Assembly: GCA_025934455.1 (NCBI GenBank)
Contig: JAICYA010000026.1
Location: forward strand, 1-11,492
DNA length: 11,492 bases
Direction: 5' to 3'
Origin: Rudaea sp.
GTDB taxonomy: Bacteria > Pseudomonadota > Gammaproteobacteria > Xanthomonadales > Rhodanobacteraceae
Each line of letters starts with the position of its first letter. Within the stretch, counting starts at the first letter, position 1. A program made the translations under genes and the position numbers. The notes beneath the pieces are model-generated. The model searched no databases. It worked only from the letters and a program-made list of their open reading frames with translations, and was not told the origin of the DNA. Of the stretch, positions 5,347 to 11,492 are shown piece after piece.

Positions 5347-6318
5347 ATGGCCGACAAAATTGCGAACATCCCAACCGCAGCGTCCGGGTTTGCCCGATTC
5401 CTTCCCGTCGCCGTCCTTGGCCTGATCGTTGCCGCATGCGGCGGCAACTCGCCGCCGCCCGCCGCGCCGGCGAAACCGGCCGCTCCGGCCGCCACAGCCG
5501 CGGCACCTGCGGCGAGCGCGCCGGCGCCCGCTCCGGAAATGACGCAAGACCAGTTGATGAAGGCGGCCAGTACCGCCTTCGGCGAGAAGCGCTACGTGGC
5601 GCCGCAGGGCAACAACGCCCTGGAGTACTACCTGCAGGTGCTGGCCAAGGATCCGAAGAACCACATCGCCGAATCGGCATTGCGCGAGATGTTCCCGTTC
5701 GCAACCGGTGCGGTCGAACAGGAAATCAATGGCGGCAGCCTGGACGAGGCAGCGCGCGTGATCGACGAATTGGCCAAGTTCGATCCGAGCAACTACACGC
5801 TGACGATCCTGCGCGGCAAGCTCGACGCCAAGAAGAAGCAGGCCGATCACGATCAGCAGGTCGCTGCCGCCGCCGCACAGGCCGCTGCCGCCAAGGCTGC
5901 GGCGGACCAAAAGGCGGCCGCGCAGGCCGCTGCCGCGCCAGCGCCAGCCGCTGCTGCGCCGCCACCCGTGGAGAAACCCGCGCCGCCACCGGCGGAAAAG
6001 CCGGCGCCGGCACCGGCCGTCGCCACGCCCGCACCGGCTCCCGTGACGACACCGGCGGAATTGCTCAAGTCAGTGCCGCCGAGCTATCCGCCCGAGGCGT
6101 ATCGCTCGCGCCAGCAAGGTTGGGTCGAAGTGGCGTTCACGATCACGACCGACGGCAAGGTTGTCAACGCGAAGGTGGCCAGTTCGCAACCCTCGCGCGT
6201 GTTTGATCAGGCTGCGCTGGAGGCGGTGCGGCGCTGGACGTTCAAGCCGCGCATGGTCAACGGCCAGCCTGCCGAAGAACAAGCCACCCGCCGCATCGAA
6301 TTCAAATTGGGTGGGTAA
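5347..6318 (+). CDS. TonB C-terminal-domain protein with a lipoprotein-type N-terminus
   Basis: In this 323-residue protein, residues 243-321 form a TonB C-terminal domain: 'PPSYPPEAYRSRQQGWVEVAFTI', 'DGKVVNAKVASSQP', 'FDQAALEAVRRWTFKP' and a final 'RRIEFKL'. TonB proteins transmit proton-motive energy from ExbB/ExbD to outer-membrane receptors. Before it come a Pro/Ala spacer (33-64), a helical TPR-like segment (about 67-160, 'ALEYYLQVLAKDPKN', 'DEAARVIDELAKFDPSN'), a Lys/Ala/Gln-rich likely coiled coil (160-195) and a Pro/Ala/Lys linker (196-235). The hydrophobic segment 18-30 ends 'LIVAAC', a good lipobox with Cys31, so it could be lipidated instead of being a TonB-style transmembrane anchor. 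No exbB/exbD lies nearby. The ATG at 5347 has only a weak Shine-Dalgarno. A periplasmic lipoprotein with a TonB-like domain is the alternative to a true energy transducer. Confidence 0.85.
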   Translation: MADKIANIPTAASGFARFLPVAVLGLIVAACGGNSPPPAAPAKPAAPAATAAAPAASAPAPAPEMTQDQLMKAASTAFGEKRYVAPQGNNALEYYLQVLAKDPKNHIAESALREMFPFATGAVEQEINGGSLDEAARVIDELAKFDPSNYTLTILRGKLDAKKKQADHDQQVAAAAAQAAAAKAAADQKAAAQAAAAPAPAAAAPPPVEKPAPPPAEKPAPAPAVATPAPAPVTTPAELLKSVPPSYPPEAYRSRQQGWVEVAFTITTDGKVVNAKVASSQPSRVFDQAALEAVRRWTFKPRMVNGQPAEEQATRRIEFKLGG

Positions 6319-6330
6319 GAGTGAGCGTTT

Positions 6331-6484
6331 GCGACATGCGTTGAAGCGCATGTCGCGCGAGCTCGAACGCCCGCAGCAGGATGCGAAGGGCTGGGTTGCT
6401 TGGCGAGCGCCGGATGCGCGAGCCTAGCAACGACGCGAGCGCAGTGAGCAGCGTGCTTGCGCGATGCGATTAAACGCATCGCGC
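6331..6484. repeat. REP/BIME-like palindrome cluster between convergent genes
   Basis: Two similar perfect 10-bp hairpins with 6-nt loops bracket the region: GCGACATGCG/CGCATGTCGC (6331-6340/6347-6356, loop TTGAAG) and GCGCGATGCG/CGCATCGCGC (6459-6468/6475-6484, loop ATTAAA). Between them is a third, near-perfect inverted repeat, GTTGCTTGGC/GCCTAGCAAC (6395-6404/6422-6431, one mismatch). The strings GCGAGCGC and GCGAGCGCAGTGAGCA recur. This layout is that of repetitive extragenic palindromes arranged as a BIME, and it lies where two genes end against each other, so it may also stop transcription in both directions. Genome-wide repetition cannot be seen from here. Confidence 0.65.
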
Positions 6485-6491
6485 GCCTCAC

Positions 6492-7109
6492 CTACGCCAA
6501 AAGCGCATCCCTGACCGCCGCCAATACACGCATGGACTGCGGCGCCCACGTCTCGACGCGATTGAGGGCGAGCAGCCGTTGCACGGCCGGAGCATGATCG
6601 TGGGCGTTAAGGTGCTTGGCGAGGATGCCGGTGACATCGGCCAGCATCAGCAATGCCAAACCGTGCGGATCGCCCGTGTGCGCGGCCGACCGGAACGATT
6701 TGAGCGCCTCGTTGCGCGCTTGCACCGAACGCAGCGGGTAGCGCAGCCGCTGGCGCAGCCACCAGTCGCGATCTTCGATGCGATGCATGAAGTCGCGGCG
6801 GAACAAGGCATCGAGAATCCTGGGCGGCAACGGCGACATTTTTCGGGCGATGAGGTCAATGCCGCCGGCGACGGTCGTGTTCTCCTCGGCCAGCAGATGC
6901 ATCGCCTCGCCCAGCAATGGGTAATTCGACGGCAGTCGTGAATCGACGCGCAATAGCCCGTCGCGTAGATGCACGCGCTCGTGCACGGCCAGATCCACCA
7001 GCAGGGAAGCCGCCACCAATTTACCGGCATCCTGATCGCGGCGCGGCCAAGTCAGCATGCCCGATCGCGGGTCGCAGGCGACGAGGAAGAAGTCTTCGGC
7101 GATCAGCAT
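6492..7109 (-). CDS. GPP34 (GOLPH3-like) family protein
   Basis: This 205-residue protein has the pattern of the GPP34 domain, the family of eukaryotic Golgi phosphoprotein 3. It opens with 'MLIAEDFFLVACDPRSG', where 'L-x-E-(D/E)-x-x-L-(V/L)' plus an acidic/Gly turn is the usual beginning. It continues with the helical 'GKLVAASLLVDLAVHERVHLRDG' (29-51) and a basic 'RQRLRYPLRSVQARNEAL' (119-136) preceding the C-terminal helices. Eukaryotic GOLPH3 binds phosphatidylinositol-4-phosphate and Golgi enzymes; the bacterial role is essentially unknown, and no phosphoinositide role can be inferred here. No signal peptide or clear membrane span is seen, so it is cytoplasmic or peripheral. It starts 16 bp after the stop of the serine hydrolase gene in the same direction and is probably co-transcribed; no clear Shine-Dalgarno precedes the ATG, which may indicate coupling. 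Confidence 0.8.
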   Translation of the reverse strand: MLIAEDFFLVACDPRSGMLTWPRRDQDAGKLVAASLLVDLAVHERVHLRDGLLRVDSRLPSNYPLLGEAMHLLAEENTTVAGGIDLIARKMSPLPPRILDALFRRDFMHRIEDRDWWLRQRLRYPLRSVQARNEALKSFRSAAHTGDPHGLALLMLADVTGILAKHLNAHDHAPAVQRLLALNRVETWAPQSMRVLAAVRDALLA

Positions 7110-7125
7110 GCGCGGGCGATTCGGC

Positions 7126-8388
7126 TTAGCGGCGATTGCTCGCCGTCAAAGCATGCCGTGCCGGCTGCAACGATTCCAGTCCCGCCCAATCCACCTGGTG
7201 CAAACCGAGGTAACGATCCAGCAGCATGGGCATGAGGCCGCTGGGTAGCGCGCACTCGCAGTTCCACAACATCACCGCGCCGAAACGGTATTTCGGGAAG
7301 AACGCGATCATCGAGCGGTAACCCTGGACCGCCCCGGCGTGGTAGATCAGGGTCTGGCCGGCGTAGTCGTAGACGCGCCAGCCGAGCGCGTATTGGGCAT
7401 CGTCCAGGCGCGCGCGCCGCCACGGCGTGGCGTGACGCTCGCTCGGCGTCTCCACCAGCGGCGTGTGCACCGTGGTCAGGAGTTTCTCCGGCAGCACGTC
7501 CGGGCGTTCGCCCATTTGCGCGATCAGCCATTGCGTCATGTCCTTGATGCTGGCATTGACGCCGGCTGCCGCAGGGACATGGTAGTAGGCCTCCTTGATC
7601 GGAATCGGCACCCAGGCGTGGCCGCGGCGCGAATGCGGGCGCGCCCAGTCCTTGCTCGCTTCCAGGGCGACGCGGCCGTAGGTGGCGTCGTCCATGCCGA
7701 GCGGGTGGAAAATGCGTTTCTCGACCTGGTGGTAGAAAAAATCGCCACTCACCGCGTAAGTGATGTCGCCGATCAGTGCAAACGTGATGTTCTGGTAGCC
7801 GTAGCACTCGCCGACGTCACAGGTCATCGGCACGTCGCGCAGCTTCTCGACGAGTTCCTCGTAAGGTTCGTCCTTTTCGAGCAGGCGGTCGTAGGTGTTG
7901 TGCGGCAGGCCGACGCGCTGGCTGAGGATGTCGCGCACGGTGAGCTTGTCGCTGGCCTCGATGTTCTTCAACTCGAACGTCGGCAGCACGCCGGCCACGC
8001 GCGTGTCCCAGTTTAGCATGCCTTCATCGACGAGCATGGCGGCGAGCGCGCTGGCGAACGCCTTGGACAAGGATGCCAGGCGAAACGGCGAATCCACCGA
8101 GATGTGCTCGCCGCGCGCGGCATCGGCGTAACCGATGCCGCGCTGCAGGAGCACGGTATCGTCCTTGACGATGGCGGCGGCCATGCCGGAGATCTGCCCG
8201 GACTGCTCGATCTGATCCATCCAGCCGGCGAAGTCCTTGGCGACCGCTTTTGGATTCGCCGACACGTGCACGCCCTGCTCGGCGCTGCGGTGGATCCATT
8301 TCTCGCGCACGTCGCGCGCATCGGCCGTCGCCGCATGCACTACCAGCGTGAGCAACGCCAGCACTGCTGGCGTACGCAGATGAAACAT
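7126..8388 (-). CDS. Secreted serine hydrolase, class C beta-lactamase/esterase family
   Basis: This 420-residue protein has a signal peptide (MFHLRTPAVLALLTLVVHAA, likely cut near residue 24) and the three active-site elements of the beta-lactamase/transpeptidase-like family: S106-L-S-K109 in 'FRLASLSKAF', Y198-Q-N200 in 'CYGYQN', and H350-A-G352 in 'IYHAGAVQGYRS', which takes the place of KTG. This makes a Ser-Lys-Tyr hydrolase acting in the periplasm or outside the cell. The HxG third motif is common in esterases and D-aminopeptidase/AmpH-like members, so a housekeeping or esterase role is at least as likely as beta-lactam hydrolysis; no ampR regulator is adjacent. The start at 8388 has a GAGGGA-type ribosome-binding site upstream on the minus strand. 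The gene is divergent from lemA (about 100 bp shared upstream) and is followed by the GPP34 gene. Confidence 0.92.
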   Translation of the reverse strand: MFHLRTPAVLALLTLVVHAATADARDVREKWIHRSAEQGVHVSANPKAVAKDFAGWMDQIEQSGQISGMAAAIVKDDTVLLQRGIGYADAARGEHISVDSPFRLASLSKAFASALAAMLVDEGMLNWDTRVAGVLPTFELKNIEASDKLTVRDILSQRVGLPHNTYDRLLEKDEPYEELVEKLRDVPMTCDVGECYGYQNITFALIGDITYAVSGDFFYHQVEKRIFHPLGMDDATYGRVALEASKDWARPHSRRGHAWVPIPIKEAYYHVPAAAGVNASIKDMTQWLIAQMGERPDVLPEKLLTTVHTPLVETPSERHATPWRRARLDDAQYALGWRVYDYAGQTLIYHAGAVQGYRSMIAFFPKYRFGAVMLWNCECALPSGLMPMLLDRYLGLHQVDWAGLESLQPARHALTASNRR

Positions 8389-8437
8389 TGCAGTGAATCC
8401 CTCTTCCGGAACGTCCGCACGGCGGCGGATTCGGCCA

Positions 8438-8446
8438 TGCTATGCT
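8438..8446 (+). promoter_or_regulatory. Candidate extended -10 promoter for lemA
   Basis: TGC followed by TATGCT (8441-8446) forms an extended -10 element about 47 bp before the lemA start. The -35 region (around 8418-8423, CACGGC) is poor, as is common with extended -10 promoters. It lies in the roughly 100-bp gap shared with the divergent serine hydrolase gene, whose own promoter was not clearly identified. It also shows that an upstream ATG at 8442 cannot be the start, since it lies inside this element. Confidence 0.5.
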
Positions 8447-8492
8447 TTTCGCACGGGGCGTCATGGTAACGCCAAACGGGAGCGCGTGTGTT

Positions 8493-9080
8493 ATGGGTTC
8501 GATAATCCTGCTTATCGTCATCATCGGCATCGTGTTCTGGCTGGTGGGCATCTACAACGGCCTGATCACCGCGCGCAACGGTTACAAGAACGCGTTCGCG
8601 CAGATCGACGTGCAGCTGCAACGCCGTTACGACCTGATCCCGAACCTGGTGGAAACCGCCAAGGCCTACATGGCGCACGAACGCCAGACCCTGGAAGCGG
8701 TAACCGCGGCGCGCGGTGCGGCGATGGGCGGCCTGGCCGCGGCAAAGGCCAATCCTGGCGACCCGCAGGCGATGCAGCAGCTGAGCGCCGGCGAAAACCA
8801 GCTCACCGGCACGCTCAAGAGCCTGTTCGCGCTGTCCGAGAATTACCCGGATCTGAAAGCCAACCAGAACATGATGCAGTTGTCGGAAGAGTTGACCTCG
8901 ACCGAAAACAAGGTTTCGTTCGCGCGCCAGGCCTACAACGACGGCGTGATGTACTACAACAACAAGCGCGAGGTGTTCCCGAGCTCGATCGTCGCCAACA
9001 TGTTCAACTTCGCGCCGGCCACGTCGTGGGAAGTCGAATCGCCCGAGGCGAAGAAGGCGGTCAAGGTTTCGTTCTCCTGA
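8493..9080 (+). CDS. lemA: LemA family protein
   Basis: This 195-residue protein has one N-terminal membrane anchor ('SIILLIVIIGIVFWLVGIYNGL') followed by the helical LemA domain. The signatures 'ARNGYKNAFAQIDVQLQRRYDLIPNLVETAK', given here as a continuous region from about residue 26 to 56, together with 'YPDLKANQNMMQLSEELTSTENK' further on and 'ARQAYNDGV' and 'FPSSIVANMF' near the end, are textbook LemA. These proteins are membrane-anchored with a periplasmic or extracytoplasmic helical bundle; their molecular role is unclear. The ATG at 8493 is preferred over the in-frame upstream ATG at 8442 because it has GGGAG at 8478-8482, gives a standard N-terminus and leaves the likely promoter upstream. 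The downstream M48 peptidase gene begins 34 bp later; this LemA plus M48 pairing is common in Proteobacteria and suggests a shared envelope function. Confidence 0.95.
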   Translation: MGSIILLIVIIGIVFWLVGIYNGLITARNGYKNAFAQIDVQLQRRYDLIPNLVETAKAYMAHERQTLEAVTAARGAAMGGLAAAKANPGDPQAMQQLSAGENQLTGTLKSLFALSENYPDLKANQNMMQLSEELTSTENKVSFARQAYNDGVMYYNNKREVFPSSIVANMFNFAPATSWEVESPEAKKAVKVSFS

Positions 9081-9114
9081 CGCCCATTTTGACCGTTAGC
9101 GGGGGATTGCGGAG

Positions 9115-11070
9115 ATGAATTTCTTCGCCCAGCAGGAGCGCGCGCGTGCGCATACGAAGCGCATGCTCGTACTGTTCGTGCTTGCAGTGGTGTGCATTGT
9201 CGCCGCTCTGGATTTCGTGCTGTTCATCGCATTCGGTTCGTCCGGGCATGGCGTGCATCCCGGCTTCGGTGCGGTGATGTTCTGGAACAGCCTGCTCGTG
9301 ATCGGCATCATCGGCGCCTGCTCGATGTACAAGATCACGGCCTTGCGCGGCGGCGGCGGCGTGGTCGCGCGCCAGCTCGGCGCCACCTTCGTCGAACCGG
9401 CGACGACGGACTTCGCGCACAAGCGCCTGCGCAATGTTGTCGAGGAAATCGCCATCGCCTCCGGCGTGCCGGTGCCGGAAATCTACGTGCTCGAAGGCGA
9501 GCCGGCGATCAACGCCTTCGCCGCCGGCTACACGCCGGCCGATGCCGCCGTGACCGTCACCCAGGGCTGCCTCGACAAACTCAATCGCGATGAATTGCAG
9601 GGCGTGATCGCGCACGAGTTCAGCCACGTGCTCAATGGCGACATGCGCCTGAACATCCGCCTGATGGGCGTGCTTTTCGGCATCCTCGTGATCGGCATCA
9701 TCGGGCGCAAGATCGCCGCCAACACGGGGCGCAGCCGCGATTCGGGTTACATCGTGCTGGTTGGCGTGGCGATTCTCGCCATCGGCTACATCGGCGTGTT
9801 CTTCGGGCGCCTCATCAAGGCCGGAATTTCGCGCCAGCGCGAATACCTCGCCGATGCCTCGGCCGTGCAGTTCACCCGGCAGACGCGTGGAATTTCCGGC
9901 GCGCTGAAGAAGATCGGCGGACTGGCCGACGGCTCGAAACTTTCCAGCGGCGAAACCGAGGAAGTCGCGCACATGCTGTTCGGCGACGGCGTCGGCTACT
10001 CGGCGCTGTTCGCCACGCATCCGCCGCTCAACCTGCGCATCAAGGCGATCGATCCGGCGTTCGATCCGGCCGAACTCGATGCCATCGCCAGGGCCTGGGC
10101 AGATCCGCAACCGGTCGGTGACAGCGATGGCGCGCAGGTATCGATTTCGGGGTTCGCGCCGGCGGCGATCGCTGCCGCCATGGGCGCGAGCGTGCCCGCC
10201 GCCACCCCGGTACAAGCTGCCCTGCCGCGGGCGGATGCGGAAATCTCGTTGACGCCGCGGGAAGTCGTGACCCAGGTCGCCAAGCCCGGCAACGACGACT
10301 ACCGGACCGCAAACGCGATCCACGACACCATCTCCGAGAAACTGCGCGCCCTGGCTTACATGGGCACGCGCTGCCAGCAGGTGGTATTCGCGCTCGCCAT
10401 CGACACCGAGGCGACGATGCGCGGCCGGCAGCTCGAGTTGCTGGAAAAGCGCTTCGACGCGAACGTGCGCAAGGGCGTCGAGGAAGTCCTCGCGCAGACC
10501 GACACGCTGCATCCGATGCAGCGCCTGCCGCTGGCCCAACTCGCCTTCCCGGCGTTGCGTCGCCAGCCGCGGCCGCAACTGCAGACCTTCCTGATCGCGC
10601 TCAACGAATTGATCCAGGCCGATGGCGAAGTGCGCCTGGAGGAATACTGCCTCGCCAAACTCGTCACGGTGCAGGTCATGGATGCGCTGGATCCGTCCAA
10701 GGCACGGCCCACCGGTTCGACGAAGTTGGTGAGGTGCGCATCCGAGGTAGCCGATGCGCTGGCCATCGTCGCCGCCTACGGCGCCGACAACGACGCCGAT
10801 GCCGAGCGCGCCTATCTCGTCGGCATGCACGAGGTTTTGCCCGACGACATCGCGCCGTATATGCAACGCTCCGAGTGGACGGTGGCGCTGGATTGCGCCC
10901 TGCCCATCCTCGACGCGCTCACGCCCGCCGGCAAGGAACTGCTCGTGCGCGGCCTGACTGCAGCGATCGGCGCCGACGGCAAGGTCAGCGTCACCGAGGC
11001 GGAATTGCTGCGCACCATCTGCGCGGCCCTGCACTGCCCGTTGCCGCCGCAACTCGATCAGGCGGCGTGA
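9115..11070 (+). CDS. Membrane-bound M48 (HtpX-like) zinc metallopeptidase with C-terminal TerB-like repeats
   Basis: This 651-residue protein has transmembrane segments at about 17-42, 54-71, 183-200 and 212-232. The zinc site is H167-E-F-S-H171 in 'GVIAHEFSHVLNGDMRLN', with the third ligand probably Glu243 in 'SRQREYLADASAVQFTR'; 'FATHPPLNLRIKAIDP' (299-314) is the conserved HtpX-family tail. These peptidases cleave misfolded membrane proteins. After an Ala/Pro-rich linker (about 330-375) comes a 270-residue helical extension absent from plain HtpX. It holds two related stretches, 'LIQADGEVRLEEYCLAKLV' (499-517) and 'AAIGADGKVSVTEAELLRT' (616-634), resembling TerB/DjlA-type helical domains. 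GGGGGA at 9101-9106 serves as Shine-Dalgarno. It follows lemA by 34 bp, and its TGA overlaps a possible GTG start of the next gene. The catalytic call is firm; the TerB-like assignment is less certain. Confidence 0.9.
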   Translation: MNFFAQQERARAHTKRMLVLFVLAVVCIVAALDFVLFIAFGSSGHGVHPGFGAVMFWNSLLVIGIIGACSMYKITALRGGGGVVARQLGATFVEPATTDFAHKRLRNVVEEIAIASGVPVPEIYVLEGEPAINAFAAGYTPADAAVTVTQGCLDKLNRDELQGVIAHEFSHVLNGDMRLNIRLMGVLFGILVIGIIGRKIAANTGRSRDSGYIVLVGVAILAIGYIGVFFGRLIKAGISRQREYLADASAVQFTRQTRGISGALKKIGGLADGSKLSSGETEEVAHMLFGDGVGYSALFATHPPLNLRIKAIDPAFDPAELDAIARAWADPQPVGDSDGAQVSISGFAPAAIAAAMGASVPAATPVQAALPRADAEISLTPREVVTQVAKPGNDDYRTANAIHDTISEKLRALAYMGTRCQQVVFALAIDTEATMRGRQLELLEKRFDANVRKGVEEVLAQTDTLHPMQRLPLAQLAFPALRRQPRPQLQTFLIALNELIQADGEVRLEEYCLAKLVTVQVMDALDPSKARPTGSTKLVRCASEVADALAIVAAYGADNDADAERAYLVGMHEVLPDDIAPYMQRSEWTVALDCALPILDALTPAGKELLVRGLTAAIGADGKVSVTEAELLRTICAALHCPLPPQLDQAA

Positions 11071-11081
11071 ACCCCGCCAGC

Positions 11082-11492
11082 ATGGGCAGCATCCTCTGGC
11101 TCGCCTCGTATCCGAAATCCGGCAATACCTGGTTGCGCGTGTTCCTCGCCAACCTGGTCGCGAACCGGCGCGATCCAGTGCCGCTCGCCGAATTGCCGCG
11201 TTACGGCGAGGACGAGGCGCTGCCCGAGCTGTACGCGCGCCGCGCAGGCCGGCCAAGTCTCGATCTGGATCTCGAACAAATCGCCGCCTTGCGACCGCTG
11301 GTGCACGCCGACATCGCCGCACGCCATCCCGGCATCGTGTTCGTCAAGACCCACAACCTGCAAGGCGACTTCCACGGGCATGCGCTGCACAACCCGCAAG
11401 TCACGTTCGGCGCGATTTACGTCGTGCGCAATCCGCTCGATGTCGAGACCCCCCCCAGCCCCCCCCCCCCCCCGCCTCCCGACACGGCCCCC
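11082..11492 (+). CDS. Sulfotransferase family protein, N-terminal part (runs off the window)
   Basis: The frame starts with 'MGSILWLASYPKSGNTWLRVFLANL'-type sequence (only its motif positions matter: Y10-P-K-S-G-N-T-W-L is the 5'-phosphosulfate-binding loop). It then reaches 'FVKTHN' and 'IYVVRNPLDV', the 3'-phosphate-binding motif of PAPS-dependent sulfotransferases. Such enzymes transfer sulfate from PAPS to carbohydrates, lipids or small molecules; the acceptor cannot be told. The ATG at 11082 fits the family N-terminus best; an in-frame GTG at 11067 would overlap the previous stop (GTGA) and is an alternative. After 'NPLDV' (about 11445) the sequence becomes poly-C with scattered other bases and the peptide becomes poly-proline, not what the family has there, so the reliable coding sequence ends near 11447. 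It is probably in the same transcript as lemA and the M48 gene. Confidence 0.88.
   Translation, partial: MGSILWLASYPKSGNTWLRVFLANLVANRRDPVPLAELPRYGEDEALPELYARRAGRPSLDLDLEQIAALRPLVHADIAARHPGIVFVKTHNLQGDFHGHALHNPQVTFGAIYVVRNPLDVETPPSPPPPPPPDTAP
11449..11492. repeat. Poly-C low-complexity end, likely artefact
   Basis: From about 11449 to the end almost every base is C, broken by a few A, G and T. It interrupts a conserved sulfotransferase just after its 'VVRNPLDV' motif. Genuine GC-rich coding sequence in this window never looks like this. A run of C at a contig end is what poly-G base-calling error gives when read on the opposite strand. I treat it as a sequence-quality problem, not biology. 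Confidence 0.8.

Noticed and set aside
7126..8388. Antibiotic-resistance AmpC beta-lactamase
   Set aside because: The SxxK and YxN motifs are shared by many esterases and peptidases; the third motif is HAG instead of KTG and no ampR neighbour is present, so resistance is not supported.
8442..8492. Upstream in-frame ATG as the lemA start
   Set aside because: It lies within the likely extended -10 element and adds 17 residues not typical of LemA; the ATG at 8493 has a proper Shine-Dalgarno.
9061..11322. 753-codon minus-strand open frame opposite the M48 peptidase
   Set aside because: It is antisense to a clear metallopeptidase with an intact HEFSH site. The frame is a by-product of GC-rich third positions.

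Overview
This GC-rich, densely coding window looks like a chromosome fragment from a gammaproteobacterium of the Xanthomonadales/Lysobacterales group (Rhodanobacteraceae-like). This rests on recognisable protein families, promoter style and one secreted protein ending in a '...DEIFKDGFQ' tail, not on any marker-gene search. Genes are ordinary in density and there is no sign of phage, plasmid, IS element, CRISPR array, tRNA or rRNA.

Layout. (1) 1-598: the end of a band-7/SPFH (QmcA/stomatin-like) gene, followed after one base by its usual partner, a short NfeD membrane protein. (2) 671-2218: two genes of the glycine cleavage system, gcvT and gcvH; gcvP is not in the window. (3) 2219-2816: about 600 bp without a credible gene, rich in small GC palindromes, ending in a strong sigma70-type promoter for metJ. 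(4) 2817-3161: metJ, the methionine repressor, whose usual C-terminal helix is replaced by a 34-residue lysine/alanine tail like those of histone H1-like bacterial proteins. This is the most unusual object in the window. (5) 3162-3469: a structured stretch with two mutually exclusive hairpins and a U-tract terminator. (6) 3470-5134: a secreted GH44-like glycoside hydrolase. (7) 5347-6318: a TonB C-terminal-domain protein that carries a lipobox, so it may be a lipoprotein. (8) 6319-6491: a convergent intergenic region filled by a REP/BIME-like palindrome cluster. (9) 6492-8388, minus strand: a secreted class C beta-lactamase-family serine hydrolase followed by a GPP34 (GOLPH3-like) gene. (10) 8493-11070: lemA and a membrane M48 metallopeptidase with TerB-like C-terminal repeats, divergent from the hydrolase. 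(11) 11067/11082-end: the start of a sulfotransferase gene that runs into low-complexity poly-C at the window end, most likely a sequencing or assembly artefact.

Working relationships that the sequence supports: QmcA-NfeD as a membrane quality-control pair; GcvT and GcvH as components of one enzyme complex feeding one-carbon units to tetrahydrofolate, which are also used in methionine synthesis, the pathway MetJ controls; and LemA with the M48 peptidase as an envelope module. The link between one-carbon and methionine genes through adjacency is an inference only.
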